Positions 22,844 through 33,830 of a stretch of 64,000 nucleotides of DNA are shown here, in pieces. A program made the translations under genes and the position numbers. Positions within the stretch are counted from its first letter, which is position 1. Each line of letters begins with the position of its first letter. The DNA lies in contig OY856188.1 of assembly GCA_963693315.1 (NCBI GenBank), forward strand, positions 192,226,766 to 192,290,765. Direction: 5' to 3'. The notes under the pieces were generated by a model that saw only the letters and a program-made list of their open reading frames with translations, was not told the origin of the DNA and searched no databases. Source of the stretch: Diogma glabrata. Lineage: Eukaryota > Arthropoda > Insecta > Diptera > Cylindrotomidae.

Positions 22844-24106
22844 TGAAATAATAGAAGCAATAGCTTCCGTCAGTTTGACATATTTCGTTTCAGACATTGA
22901 AGCAATTTTTAGACTATGACAGCTGTGCTTCTATACGATCTGTAAACAGTTACAACCGAAACAACTACGATCCTAATGACAGCTATAACTTCTATAACCT
23001 TTTTTCGGAAGCTTTATTTAGTGTTGTGTGGATAAGTTTCGGTAAAGCTTCTAATATTAAATATAGAAGTATTTTAGAAGCTTTCATTTCGATGGTGGGG
23101 AGAACTTCTCTGTGGATGTTGTATCGAAACTTTATAGAAATAAAATATAACTAGCTTCCACTTGGAAGCTTTAGCGAAGCTTTATTGAAGCTAAAACTTG
23201 TATAACTCAAAATTGAGAAGTAAGTTTGCTAGTTGGGAGAATTAGTGCCTGGGAGATACAAAAAAAATTATATAATCTCCTCAATCCCAGCTAAATTAGG
23301 TTGATTGATTCTAATTGTTTTGATGATAAAACTCCATTTCTGAAATATGGAAACGTTCAACGTATTCCACTCTGATTCCATTCCACTATTTTGTAATATA
23401 TTTTCCATAAAAAATAAAATTTGTAAAAGAGTATATTTAACACATTTTGCTTAAAAAAAGAGTAAAGAGTAAAACCTGTTCGAAAAAAGCATAATACTCT
23501 TTAAAAGAGTACATCTGGTCACCTTATTTTAGGTCTTATGGAGAAATGAGACCGTATTTTTTAAAACGAAGTCTATATTGTTTTTATTGCGATGTTTTTC
23601 GTTGAACAAATTGGAAGGAGTGGTTTTCCAGAAATTGAGAATTCATTTGAAATTCTGACATCTGATCTGACACGTCACATGTTGGAAAGAAAATGTTTTC
23701 TCTTTTAAACTTCGATAATATGGTGAACCAATAAGATAAGCGACCATTTTGTATATACTTTTGTGGCAGTATTATTGGTAGTACTTATTAAATTGAACTG
23801 AAGATCAGTGATATGAGCTGTAAAATTTTTTTTCATACTTATCAATAAATAGTTCGATTTGGTTTATTTCTAATACTTTAATGGTAGGTGGTTTTTTCTA
23901 TCGAAATGATCATATATCACAAATAAAAAACAAATAATTTAATTAAATATTGATGCTAACGTTTTGAAATAATTTTGAACAGCATTTTCTTTAGTTCCCT
24001 AACTGTTATATGCTTCATGAGCTTCGTGTTCTAGGGGGGGCCAAAATTCGTCTACAGGGGGCTGGGCCCTCTGGGCCCCTACCTAGTTACGCCTGTGATG
24101 AGTGAT

Positions 24107-24176
24107 ATCCTCGTGTTCCAGTAATTGTTTTTAAATTGGCGTATCTATTACGTAGCTAGTTGATTTCGTTGTGCAA
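24107..24176. repeat. Inverted-repeat arm paired with 25613-25682, copy 1
   Basis: CCTCGTGTTCCAGTAATTG and GGCGTATCTATTACGTAGC recur in reverse complement at 25613-25682. Together they enclose the LINE scrap and the palindrome. They may be the termini of yet another element that the outer hAT-type element entered, since that element's right target duplication ends at 24105. Only an inverted-repeat relation is certain. Confidence 0.6.
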
Positions 24177-24254
24177 ACAAAGAAACCCCTCTGCATTCTG
24201 TCACTTTATGACAGTGGTGAGTGAGTGATCTCAACAGCTTGACTGTTTGCAGGC

Positions 24255-24445
24255 ATAATGGATTTGATTTCATCCGAACACTGCTGATGAAGATATTTAT
24301 AAAAAACAACGAGATCAGAAAAAATTAACAATTCGTTTAGCACGCTTTTGAACAGAGTCTAAAAGAGCCATTATAGTAACAGATGCAGCCCCCCAAACTT
24401 AGTAACAATACTCGGCATAATGCGGCCTGTTAACGATTTGCAAAA
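24255..24445 (-). pseudogene. LINE reverse-transcriptase C-terminal scrap, copy 1
   Basis: The minus strand encodes YAEYCY then VWGAASVTIMALLDSVQKRA (24335-24420) and, shifted, LVVFYKYLHQQCSDE (24265-24315). These match the LINE pieces at 44866-45432 and 46216-46809, so they belong to the same family. Stops make it a relic. Confidence 0.75.
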
Positions 24446-24773
24446 TTATAATTGGCCTTTAATGGTAAAAAGGTTCCCCATTCCTGGTTTGGACTCACAT
24501 TATACTTTTCCCTAGTTTCTATTTTTTATTCACTTAGGTGTAGTGGAAGTATTGTTTTTGTTTTATGGAGAAAAATTGACTTTTAGTTAATTTTTAATCA
24601 CAATATATGTTTTATTGACTCTCAAAAAATAAAGCTGGGCATTTTTAGTCCAGAGAGATTACTTAATATTCGATATAGTATATTTTATCACAGCAAATAT
24701 TATATTATTTTTAACACAAAAATATATATATGTGTACTTCAATTACCAGATAAGATTATAGCTTATAGAACAA

Positions 24774-25328
24774 GAGCCCGCGACGGCCAGACCTTCGTTA
24801 TTTTATAAATGCTGAAAGTTTTTCTGCGCATACCCCCACTCAAGTAGGAACGATTAGCGACATATGAAGTTTGGATCATGGTGGCTTTGGCAGGGAGCAG
24901 GTAACAAAGGGGCATCCAAAGTTTCGTGAAAGTATAAAAGGTAATTTTTTTATATATTCTTCGGGATAGTATTAGAAGTCACGTCTCCCATTGCCAGACA
25001 CTTACTATCGTGGTAACCCCCTGCCAGAAGACACCCTTAAACTTCAACAAATTGATAAAATTTAAGGGCGTCTGGCAGGGGGTTGCCACGATAGCAAGTG
25101 TCTGGCAATGGGTGACGTAACTTCTAATACTATCTCGAAGAATATATAAAAAAATTACCTTTTATACTTTTACAAAACTTTGGGGGCCCCTTTGCTACCT
25201 ACTCCCTGCTAAAGCCACCATGATCCAAACTTTATATGTCGCTAATCGTTCCTACCTGAGTAGGGAGTATGCGCAGAGAAACTTTCAACTTTTATAAAAT
25301 AACGAAGGTCTGGCCGTTGTGGACTCTC
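24774..25328. repeat. 555-bp near-perfect palindrome (foldback element), copy 1
   Basis: Arms of about 260 bp lie around a centre near 25050. Left-arm landmarks are GACGGCCAGACCTTCG, GATTAGCGACATATGAAG, TGATGCC-like GGCATCC and CTCCCATTGCCAGACAC; each recurs in reverse complement in the right arm. The loop is short (AAACTTCAACAAATTGATAAAATTT). The arms differ at a modest number of positions. No coding frame or target duplication is evident. It would extrude as a long hairpin, typical of foldback MITEs. Confidence 0.85.
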
Positions 25329-26180
25329 GGTCTATTAGATCAGAATATAGAGTGGCTACAGACTGCGATCAAAAAAATCGTTTGTACGTCTTCAACTAAC
25401 TACTCCTTGGTGAACTGTACCTCCTCGTTACCTGGCTAGAGCAGTTCTGATGTAATGGAATTGGAGGAAAAGTAAAAAGAAAAACAACTAGAGCGAGTCC
25501 TAAGAAAGAATACGACAAAGTTATATCAACACCTCTGGAGTTATATAACTGCGCAGCAGCTCCCGGCAATTTTCAAGATAACGTGCATTTTTTCTATGTA
25601 ACGGAGGCAGGTTACATTGCAAAACGAAACAACTAGCTGATAGATACGCCAATTTAAAAACAATTCCTGGAACATGAGGATTAATAAAAAACCTTACATT
25701 TATAGACAGGGTGAGATTCCCTAAGGCAATTGTAGCACCTAATTTGATATTTTTATTAAGTTTCTGCGCTCTAGGACAGTCATATCACAAAACTTTTCGC
25801 ATTCATACATTTTATGAGATTCGGAACATGCAGCAAAATTTTCACTTGTAGTAACATTCATAGAATTCACTGATGACCTTGGTTTCGCTTGCGATACTAC
25901 TTTGGTAATTGGTTTAAAATCGTTCAGAGTGGTTGAACGCTGATGTAAAAATGATTATAGATTTGCGATAGTAGGAAAATCAACATTGGCAAACTCTTTT
26001 GACCATAGCTAACTAGTATCTTTATCAAACTTTGACTTAACAATATGAATTGTCCACGGATCACGAGCTTCTGCCTGATTACCGAGAGCCTTCAGACGTC
26101 TAAGCACTTCGTCAGTGGTGTCCGATAAGTTTCGAAAATTAACTGCATTTGCTTTCTTTACGGAAGAGGGTGCTCCAACA

Positions 26181-26797
26181 TCAACTCAATAAATGAGGTA
26201 ACGATAGATTTCTTACGATTGTACCTTTTACATAGGTTTTGATATAATTGACTTCTGTAATAGGGAAATGTCTGACTATTTCAGCTGCATCACTTTTCAT
26301 CAGTAGACTTTTTAGATACTGAAACTTTTGTAATGGCATCATTGTGACAGATTCGTGCACCTCTGAATTGAATAAATCAAAAAATGATTGCCATTCACAA
26401 TTGTTACCATCAAAGGACGGTATATCGCAACGTGACAATTTAAAATCCGAAACAGTTTTCGTTGATGTATTTGTATCTTCCAACGAAACTCCCTTTGCAT
26501 TTCCAGTATTTACCGTAGCATGCACAACCATCTGTTAAACTGAGAGACCACCTTATAATAGTCCTCTTTAAAAGACGCGAGGAGATCAGATTCAGATTCT
26601 TCTTCGCAATTTAAACCGAACATTTTATCCTCTTCTACATTAAATTCCTTAAGATAATCCATAGACCGAGATAAACGTGTTCGAAATTCGAATACTCTCA
26701 ACTCAACAAACGAATCTTCATCGATATTCTCCACAAAAGTCACTAACCTTGTCATTTGACCTTTAACTATCGATCGCCTTATCTTAAGCACATTCAT
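26181..26797 (-). pseudogene. BEL/Pao gag fragment, duplicated copy
   Basis: Second copy of the gag start (18496-19112), as frames 26181-26531 and 26510-26797. It differs at a few residues (for example NNCEWQ versus NICEWQ, and KTVSDF versus KSVSDF). Only the gag and part of the zinc knuckles (to 25690) are present here; the pol part was not duplicated, so this is an orphan gag. Confidence 0.85.
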
Positions 26798-27757
26798 ATT
26801 TATTAACTTTAAACAAAATCACTTTAGGTGAAAAACTCGTGAAATCAGCAAAAAACAGGCAATTTTGGAAATAAGGTTTTAATTTTGTATAATTAGGTAT
26901 TGGAATTCATTGACATCAATAAAAACAAAGTTTTCTGGGTTTTTAGTTTTTTTTTTTACCCTGTCTTAAGATACAGGGTGTTGAAAAATCAAGAAATTGC
27001 TCGACCCTGGTGTATTTAAATGGCTCTACAGTCAAAACTACTAGACTGATTTTAATGTTATATAGCTCAAAATGTGGGTATTGAACAGAGCTAATCAAAA
27101 TAATAATTCACATTATATGACCTTGAACACTTTCTTTTTGAAAAATAACGGTAAAAAGTTCAAATTCGATTTTCTTGAAATGCCATTTTTTTAAATTTTT
27201 GATTTTTTAATATGTTATTTTATTTATTGTGAAAATTTTTTATTAATTTTATTGCAACACGTCTTAAAATTTTTCATCATAAAAAAAAGTGGAGTTAAAA
27301 AATTAACAGTTTTTTTTTTGGATTTTCACATATGTTTTTATAATAAATTTTTAATTTTAACTCAAAATAAATATTTTACACATTTTTTATCATTTATTTA
27401 ATTTTACATTACTAAATTTCGTAGAGTTAGAATAACGTCTAGCTAAGATTGATCCATCATTTGTAGGAATGTATGAGTGACATTGGCGTAACTAGGAAAT
27501 TGTTCTAGGGTGGGCCTGGCCCCCTAATATTGCTGAGTAAAATAATTAATAAATTTTCCATTTTTATTTCTTTCTTTTAATACATAACGGGTGTGTCAAT
27601 TTGAAGTTTATTTTCAAATTTACTATCAATAATCTTTTTTTTTTCTAGGTTATGTTATGTTAGTATGCAGTAACTGTCACCAAAAACACAACATCAGGAC
27701 GACATAGTAAGACCAAAATACGTAGGTTGTGATACCAAAGAATCTCGTTTCCCGACT

Positions 27758-28263
27758 CGAACTATTTGGAGCTTCTCATGAAGCTAAGTATTTGCGTGAG
27801 TTTATAATTACCCAGGTCAGTGAGAGTTTTAAATGTGTGCGTTCCAAGAGTTTTCCGTAAACAGGGCGAATGCTAGACACGTGCAAAGTAGATGAAACGC
27901 TGGTTCCTTTGATCCTCGCCCTTACAACTCCTTCAATCAGTACTTGGGTGCTCTGCAAGGATTCAGTAACCAGTGATGACTTTACCAATGAACTAATATT
28001 CTGCCTACTCAAGGATATAAGTTCTTTGGAACGCTGCAAGTCTAGTGTGGCAAAGATTAGCCTGCTTATCCTGCAGCTAATTTTGTTTAACTACCGCCCT
28101 ATAGGCTACGCATTTACCCCTGTCATAAGTTAGTTATTTGAGAGGGGCAAACGACCCGCTTAGAGCTTCCATTTCTTGTAGAATATCGAGTTCAGTCCCT
28201 TGCTTAGCAAATGCTTCCGTTATATAGTTGCCCTTAACGCCACTGTAACCCGGCACCTATAGA
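27758..28263 (-). pseudogene. LINE RNase H/C-terminal fragment, copy 2
   Basis: Duplicate of 20075-20580 with the same breaks and a few base changes; the 27776-28039 frame stays open slightly further upstream (MQRSKELISLSRQNIS). Confidence 0.75.
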
Positions 28264-29545
28264 ATATGAACGGTGAAATTAACGGTGTTTAGTGTCACTT
28301 TCGATGCCGTTGCTACTACATCTACTGATTTTAATGCAGTTATTTATGTTTATATTTAGATATGTGTTTGTCTAAATAATTAATCTTTAAATCATAAAAA
28401 TAAAAGAAAAAATGTTCTTTTTAAAACCGACATTTTTGGCAAATTAAAATTGAAAAAATCATATAAAATTATAAATTGTATTATAAATTATAAATCCTTA
28501 CTTAGTAACTTTCAAACAAACAAAAATTATACAAAATCAATATTCATAGTCTCTAAATTTCTTAACATATTTTGAGGCACCCTGTGTCAAAGCTATTAAA
28601 AAAATAAAAATTAGTCCAAAAATAACAATTTATTGTTTACAGTAATCACACGGTCCCCCAACCATTTAATGCAGTGCTGTGCACAACGATCTTCATTTTT
28701 AGCCATACAGAATTCAGATAATTCCAGAAATAAATCCATCAGACTTCAAATTACGCCATCAATTTGCTAATGGCGATACAAACAAACCTGAAACTACGAG
28801 TAGTGTTGGTGTTTCGGTGTGGTTTTAGGTATGGTGACCAGATATATCAAATCAGAAAAGAGTATAGAAACTGAAATAGTACCTCATAATCATATACCCC
28901 ATATGGAAGCACTCTAGAAGAGGTCGACTTAATTTTTAAATAAAAAATAAAACAGTTGAGTTTTAAATTTTGGCTTGTAGTTCAATCTTTATTTCATGAA
29001 TAACATTGGTTACATTTATTAAAACTATAATAATTTCTTTTGGTTTATCACATTAAATACAGAAAATTCATACTCTGTATCAATTAAAAATATTTTAAAT
29101 ATAAAATGGTATAAGGGTAGGTATAAGGGTAGTTTAACGGTATAAGGGTAGTTTAACGGTAATAAAATGGTAAATTAAGATTGCGTTTTAATAATAATTA
29201 AAGGTATTTTTCACTGCTGGCACTTTTTGCTAGCAATTCGGTGTCAAATTTCCCCTTTCCCCGCCTTTAACGAAGCTATAATTTGTAAAAGACTTCGGAA
29301 ATAGCATCGGTAAGGTCTTTTGTAAGCAGTTATGCAAGCTGAATAGAATTAAGGTTTGACAAGTTATAGCTTCGGTAAAGTACTTCTAATAGCTTGTTTT
29401 AAGCAATCTTTAGAAATTTTATAGAAGCTATTAAAAAATGTGACAAAAATTTTACAATGTTTTTTATATATCTACACTTTTTTAACGTAATTATTGTTAT
29501 TTCTATGTTATTGATACAGTGTTTAAATTTAAGATTTTGTTTACG

Positions 29546-29609
29546 GTCGCATCAAGCTTCGAACCCTGGTCCTTCGATCGTTTGTCCTGCACGCTATCCA
29601 ATCGGCTGA
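29546..29609 (-). other. tRNA-like segment, copy 2
   Basis: Duplicate of 21863-21926; the A-box-like and B-box-like stretches are unchanged. Confidence 0.45.
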
Positions 29610-29694
29610 TTTAAATGTTAAGAAACAATAAATATCTTTGATAGTAGTTACAATAACAATAGCTTCTATAAGACTTCCATAGAATTTAGTTTTT

Positions 29695-30533
29695 TAATTT
29701 AGATGTAGAAAATATAGTGTATAATTCAGGGGCTTATTTTTTATGGAAAAAGGTATACGACATGTAACTTCAATGGGTTTTTTAACGATGAAATTATAAT
29801 CTGAGGTAAAAGAATATTGACAAATCTATTTTCTATTTGTTTTATTAGTTCAAAGATTTTAGGGAAAACAAAATTAAGGGGTTATATTTTTTCACTCATT
29901 AACTTTTAGCGTACTTACACCTTTATTTGAACAATATTTTTTTTTTAAATAATAGGTGTCACAACAACATGCGTACTAAGGTACTGATGAACGCAGTTAA
30001 TTTTTAAAAATGTTATATAAATATAAACTAATAACAAAAGAGCAACGATATATCGCACCCATCCATTTGCTCCAAATTATTTTAATAGAGTGACTAAATT
30101 ATGAAACTCTGTATCGCCTCAGTTGTTCCTGACGAGTTTGGCTCTCAGAAATGTAAAGAAAATTCATATACCATTATTTATAAAACTTTAAATTCTCTCT
30201 ATTCCACTCTAGTTGATTTTTGATTCTGATTCTCGAATCTAATTGATTATGATTTTGATTCTCGAATCTAATTGATTATGATTTTGATTCATTTTGTTGT
30301 CTATTTGAAGACTCTAAATAAAAAATATTTTATATTGTGCAAAATAAGTCTAAATAATAGATTAAAAATACAAAAACCACCTTATGCACAATACTTTTTT
30401 GACAAAAACGAAACGATTTCAATTTCGTATAAGCTTCAATTTCATATAAACCCATTCAAATTACATGTCACATATCTTTTCCATAAAAAGTAAGCCCCTG
30501 AATTAAACTATTTTTTCTACATCTAAATTTAGT
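29695..30533. mobile_element. Inner inverted-repeat element, copy 2
   Basis: Duplicate of 22012-22843. It carries CTTTTTT near 30392, absent from copy 1, the largest difference seen between the two duplication copies apart from homopolymer length. Confidence 0.65.
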
Positions 30534-31944
30534 TGAAATAATAGAAGCAATAGCTTCCGTCAGTTTGACATATTTCGTTTCAGACATTGAAGCAATTTTT
30601 AGACTATGACAGCTGTGCTTCTATACGATCTGTAAACAGTTACAACCGAAACAACTACGATCCTAATGACAGCTATAACTTCTATAACCTTTTTTCGGAA
30701 GCTTTATTTAGTGTTGTGTGGATAAGTTTCGGTAAAGCTTCTAATATTAAATATAGAAGTATTTTAGAAGCTTTCATTTCGATGGTGGGGAGAACTTCTC
30801 TGTGGATGTTGTATCGAAACTTTATAGAAATAAAATATAACTAGCTTCCACTTGGAAGCTTTAGCGAAGCTTTATTGAAGCTAAAACTTGTATAACTCAA
30901 AATTGAGAAGTAAGTTTGCTAGTTGGGAGAATTAGTGCCTGGGAGATACAAAAAAAATTATATAATCTCCTCAATCCCAGCTAAATTAGGTTGATTGATT
31001 CTAATTGTTTTGATGATAAAACTCCATTTCTGAAATATGGAAACGTTCAACGTATTCCATTCTGATTCCATTCCACTATTTTGTAATATATTTTCCATAA
31101 AAAATAAAATTTGTAAAAGAGTATATTTAACACATTTTGCTTAAAAAAAGAGTAAAGAGTAAAACCTGTTCGAAAAAAGCATAATACTCTTTAAAAGAGT
31201 ACATCTGGTCACCTTATTTTAGGTCTTATGGAGAAATGAGACCGTATTTTTTAAAACGAAGTCTATATTGTTTTTATTGCGATGTTTTTCGTTGAACAAA
31301 TTGGAAGGAGTGGTTTTCCAGAAATTGAGAATTCATTTGAAATTCTGACATCTGATCTGACACGTCACATGTTGGAAAGAAAATGTTTTCTCTTTTAAAC
31401 TTCGATAATATGGTGAACCAATAAGATAAGCGACCATTTTGTATATACTTTTGTGGCAGTATTATTGGTAGTACTTATTAAATTGAACTGAAGATCAGTG
31501 ATATGAGCTGTAAAATTTTTTTTCATACTTATCAATAAATAGTTCGATTTGGTTTATTTCTAATACTTTAATGGTAGGTGGTTTTTTCTATCGAAATGAT
31601 CATATATCACAAATAAAAAACAAATAATTTAATTAAATATTGATGCTAACGTTTTGAAATAATTTTGAACAGCATTTTCTTTAGTTCCCTAACTGTTATA
31701 TGCTTCATGAGCTTCGTGTTCTAGGGGGGGCCAAAATTCGTCTACAGGGGGCCGGGCCCTCTGGGCCCCTACCTAGTTACGCCTGTGATGAGTGATATCC
31801 TCGTGTTCCAGTAATTGTTTTTAAATTGGCGTATCTATTACGTAGCTAGTTGATTTCGTTGTGCAAACAAAGAAACCCCTCTGCATTCTGTCACTTTATG
31901 ACAGTGGTGAGTGAGTGATCTCAACAGCTTGACTGTTTGCAGGC

Positions 31945-32135
31945 ATAATGGATTTGATTTCATCCGAACACTGCTGATGAAGATATTTATAAAAAACAAC
32001 GAGATCAGAAAAAATTAACAATTCGTTTAGCACGCTTTTGAACAGAGTCTAAAAGAGCCATTATAGTAACAGATGCAGCCCCCCAAACTTAGTAACAATA
32101 CTCGGCATAATGCGGCCTGTTAACGATTTGCAAAA
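31945..32135 (-). pseudogene. LINE reverse-transcriptase scrap, copy 2
   Basis: Duplicate of 24255-24445 with the same breaks. Confidence 0.75.
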
Positions 32136-32463
32136 TTATAATTGGCCTTTAATGGTAAAAAGGTTCCCCATTCCTGGTTTGGACTCACATTATACTTTTC
32201 CCTAGTTTCTATTTTTTATTCACTTAGGTGTAGTGGAAGTATTGTTTTTGTTTTATGGAGAAAAATTGACTTTTAGTTAATTTTTAATCACAATATATGT
32301 TTTATTGACTCTCAAAAAATAAAGCTGGGCATTTTTAGTCCAGAGAGATTACTTAATATTCGATATAGTATATTTTATCACAGCAAATATTATATTATTT
32401 TTAACACAAAAATATATATATGTGTACTTCAATTACCAGATAAGATTATAGCTTATAGAACAA

Positions 32464-33018
32464 GAGCCCGCGACGGCCAGACCTTCGTTATTTTATAAAT
32501 GCTGAAAGTTTTTCTGTGCATACCCCCACTCAAGTAGGAACGATTAGCGACATATGAAGTTTGGATCATGGTGGCTTTGGCAGGGAGCAGGTAACAAAGG
32601 GGCATCCAAAGTTTCGTGAAAGTATAAAAGGTAATTTTTTTATATATTCTTCGGGATAGTATTAGAAGTCACGTCTCCCATTGCCAGACACTTACTATCG
32701 TGGTAACCCCCTGCCAGAAGACACCCTTAAACTTCAACAAATTGATAAAATTTAAGGGCGTCTGGCAGGGGGTTGCCACGATAGCAAGTGTCTGGCAATG
32801 GGTGACGTAACTTCTAATACTATCTCGAAGAATATATAAAAAAATTACCTTTTATACTTTTACAAAACTTTGGGGGCCCCTTTGCTACCTACTCCCTGCT
32901 AAAGCCACCATGATCCAAACTTTATATGTCGCTAATCGTTCCTACCTGAGTAGGGAGTATGCGCAGAGAAACTTTCAACTTTTATAAAATAACGAAGGTC
33001 TGGCCGTTGTGGACTCTC
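32464..33018. repeat. 555-bp palindrome, copy 2
   Basis: Duplicate of 24774-25328; one visible change is TTTCTGTGCATACC for TTTCTGCGCATACC. Confidence 0.85.
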
Positions 33019-33429
33019 GGTCTATTAGATCAGAATATAGAGTGGCTACAGACTGCGATCAAAAAAATCGTTTGTACGTCTTCAACTAACTACTCCTTGG
33101 TGAACTGTACCTCCTCGTTACCTGGCTAGAGCAGTTCTGATGTAATGGAATTGGAGGAAAAGTAAAAAGAAAAACAACTAGAGCGAGTCCTAAGAAAGAA
33201 TACGACAAAGTTATATCAACACCTCTGGAGTTATATAACTGCGCAGCAGCTCCCGGCAATTTTCAAGATAACGTGCATTTTTTCTATGTAACGGAGGCAG
33301 GTTACATTGCAAAACGAAAAAACTAGCTGATAGATACGCCAATTTAAAAACAATTCCTGGAACATAAGGATTAATAAAAAAAAACAAAAAATTTTCACCT
33401 CCTGAATTTTTTATAAAATGTTACTAACA

Positions 33430-33830
33430 TATGTACCTTTCACATATTAAAAAATCAAAAATTTAAAAAAATGGCATTTCTAGAAAATTGAATTTGAACT
33501 TTTTACTTTTTATTTTTCAAAAAGAAAGTGTTTAAGGTCATATAATGTGAATTATTATTTTGATTAGCACTGTTCAATACCCACATTTTGAGCTATATAA
33601 CATTAAAATCAGTCCAGTAGTTTTGACTGTAGAGCCATTTCAATACACCAGGGTCGAGCAATTTCTTGAATTTTCAACACCCTGTATCTTAAAACATTGT
33701 AAAAAAAGAACTAAAAACGCAGAAAATTTTTTTTTATTGATGTCAATGAATTCCAATACCTAAATATACTAAATTAAAACCTCATTTCCAGACCTTGCTG
33801 ATTTCACGTGTTTTTCACCTTTAACTTTGA
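33430..33830. repeat. Inverted partner of the 400-bp repeat
   Basis: Reverse complement of 19140-19530 (and of 26825-27215). It lies just outside the end of duplication copy 2. With 26825-27215 it forms a large inverted repeat with a spacer of about 6.2 kb. The divergence is clearly greater than between the tandem copies, so this pair is older. Confidence 0.75.

Larger units (their letters stand above)
21148..23526. mobile_element. Nested hAT-type element with 8-bp target duplication, copy 1
   Basis: Ends are ATGGTGACCAGAT (left) and ATCTGGTCACCTTA (right), inverted over the GGTGACCAGAT core, with AAAGAGTA next to both. Flanks are TTTTAGGT at 21140-21147 and at 23527-23534, an exact 8-bp duplication, again as in hAT elements. 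The 2379-bp interior has no transposase frame; it holds many GAAGCTT-like motifs (21580-21760 and 22850-23200), a tRNA-like segment and an inner inverted-repeat element. It inserted into the outer element. Confidence 0.8.
19798..24097. mobile_element. hAT-type non-autonomous element with 8-bp target duplication, copy 1
   Basis: Left end CATTGGCGTAACTAGG and right end CCTAGTTACGCCTGTG form the inverted termini (core GGCGTAACTAGG/CCTAGTTACGCC), followed inward by GGGCC-rich sequence on both sides. The flanks are identical 8-mers, ATGAGTGA at 19790-19797 and at 24098-24105. An 8-bp duplication is the hAT hallmark. The 4300-bp interior carries no recognisable transposase; about 2.4 kb of it is a second element (21148-23526), and 20075-20580 is a LINE scrap. 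It is therefore an immobile shell, unless a related transposase exists elsewhere in the genome. Confidence 0.85.
18005..25689. repeat. Tandem duplication, copy 1 (about 7.69 kb)
   Basis: This stretch is repeated directly at 25690-33380 with an offset of 7683-7690 bases. Differences seen by eye number a few dozen: mostly single bases, a poly-T length change near 19627, and a 7-base difference near 22710. The unit starts inside the BEL/Pao gag zinc-knuckle region and ends at GGATTAATAAAAAA. Confidence 0.95.
28831..31216. mobile_element. Nested hAT-type element, copy 2
   Basis: Duplicate of 21148-23526, flanked by TTTTAGGT at 28823-28830 and 31217-31224. Confidence 0.8.
27481..31787. mobile_element. 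hAT-type non-autonomous element, copy 2
   Basis: Duplicate of 19798-24097, flanked by ATGAGTGA at 27473-27480 and 31788-31795. Both ends are intact. It is a few bases longer because of a small difference near 30393. Confidence 0.85.
25690..33380. repeat. Tandem duplication, copy 2 (about 7.69 kb)
   Basis: Direct repeat of 18005-25689. It begins at ACCTTACATTTATAGACAGG and ends at GGATTAATAAAAA near 33380, after which the sequences part. The junction at 25686-25691 joins the unit end to the unit start with about two shared A residues and no filler. All nested elements and both target duplications are present in both copies, so the duplication came after all the insertions. Confidence 0.95.

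Noticed and set aside
22897..23154. 85-residue frame identical in both duplication copies (22897-23154, 30587-30844)
   Set aside because: Identity follows from the recent duplication, not from selection; the sequence is the GAAGCTT-rich part of a transposon and has no family motif.
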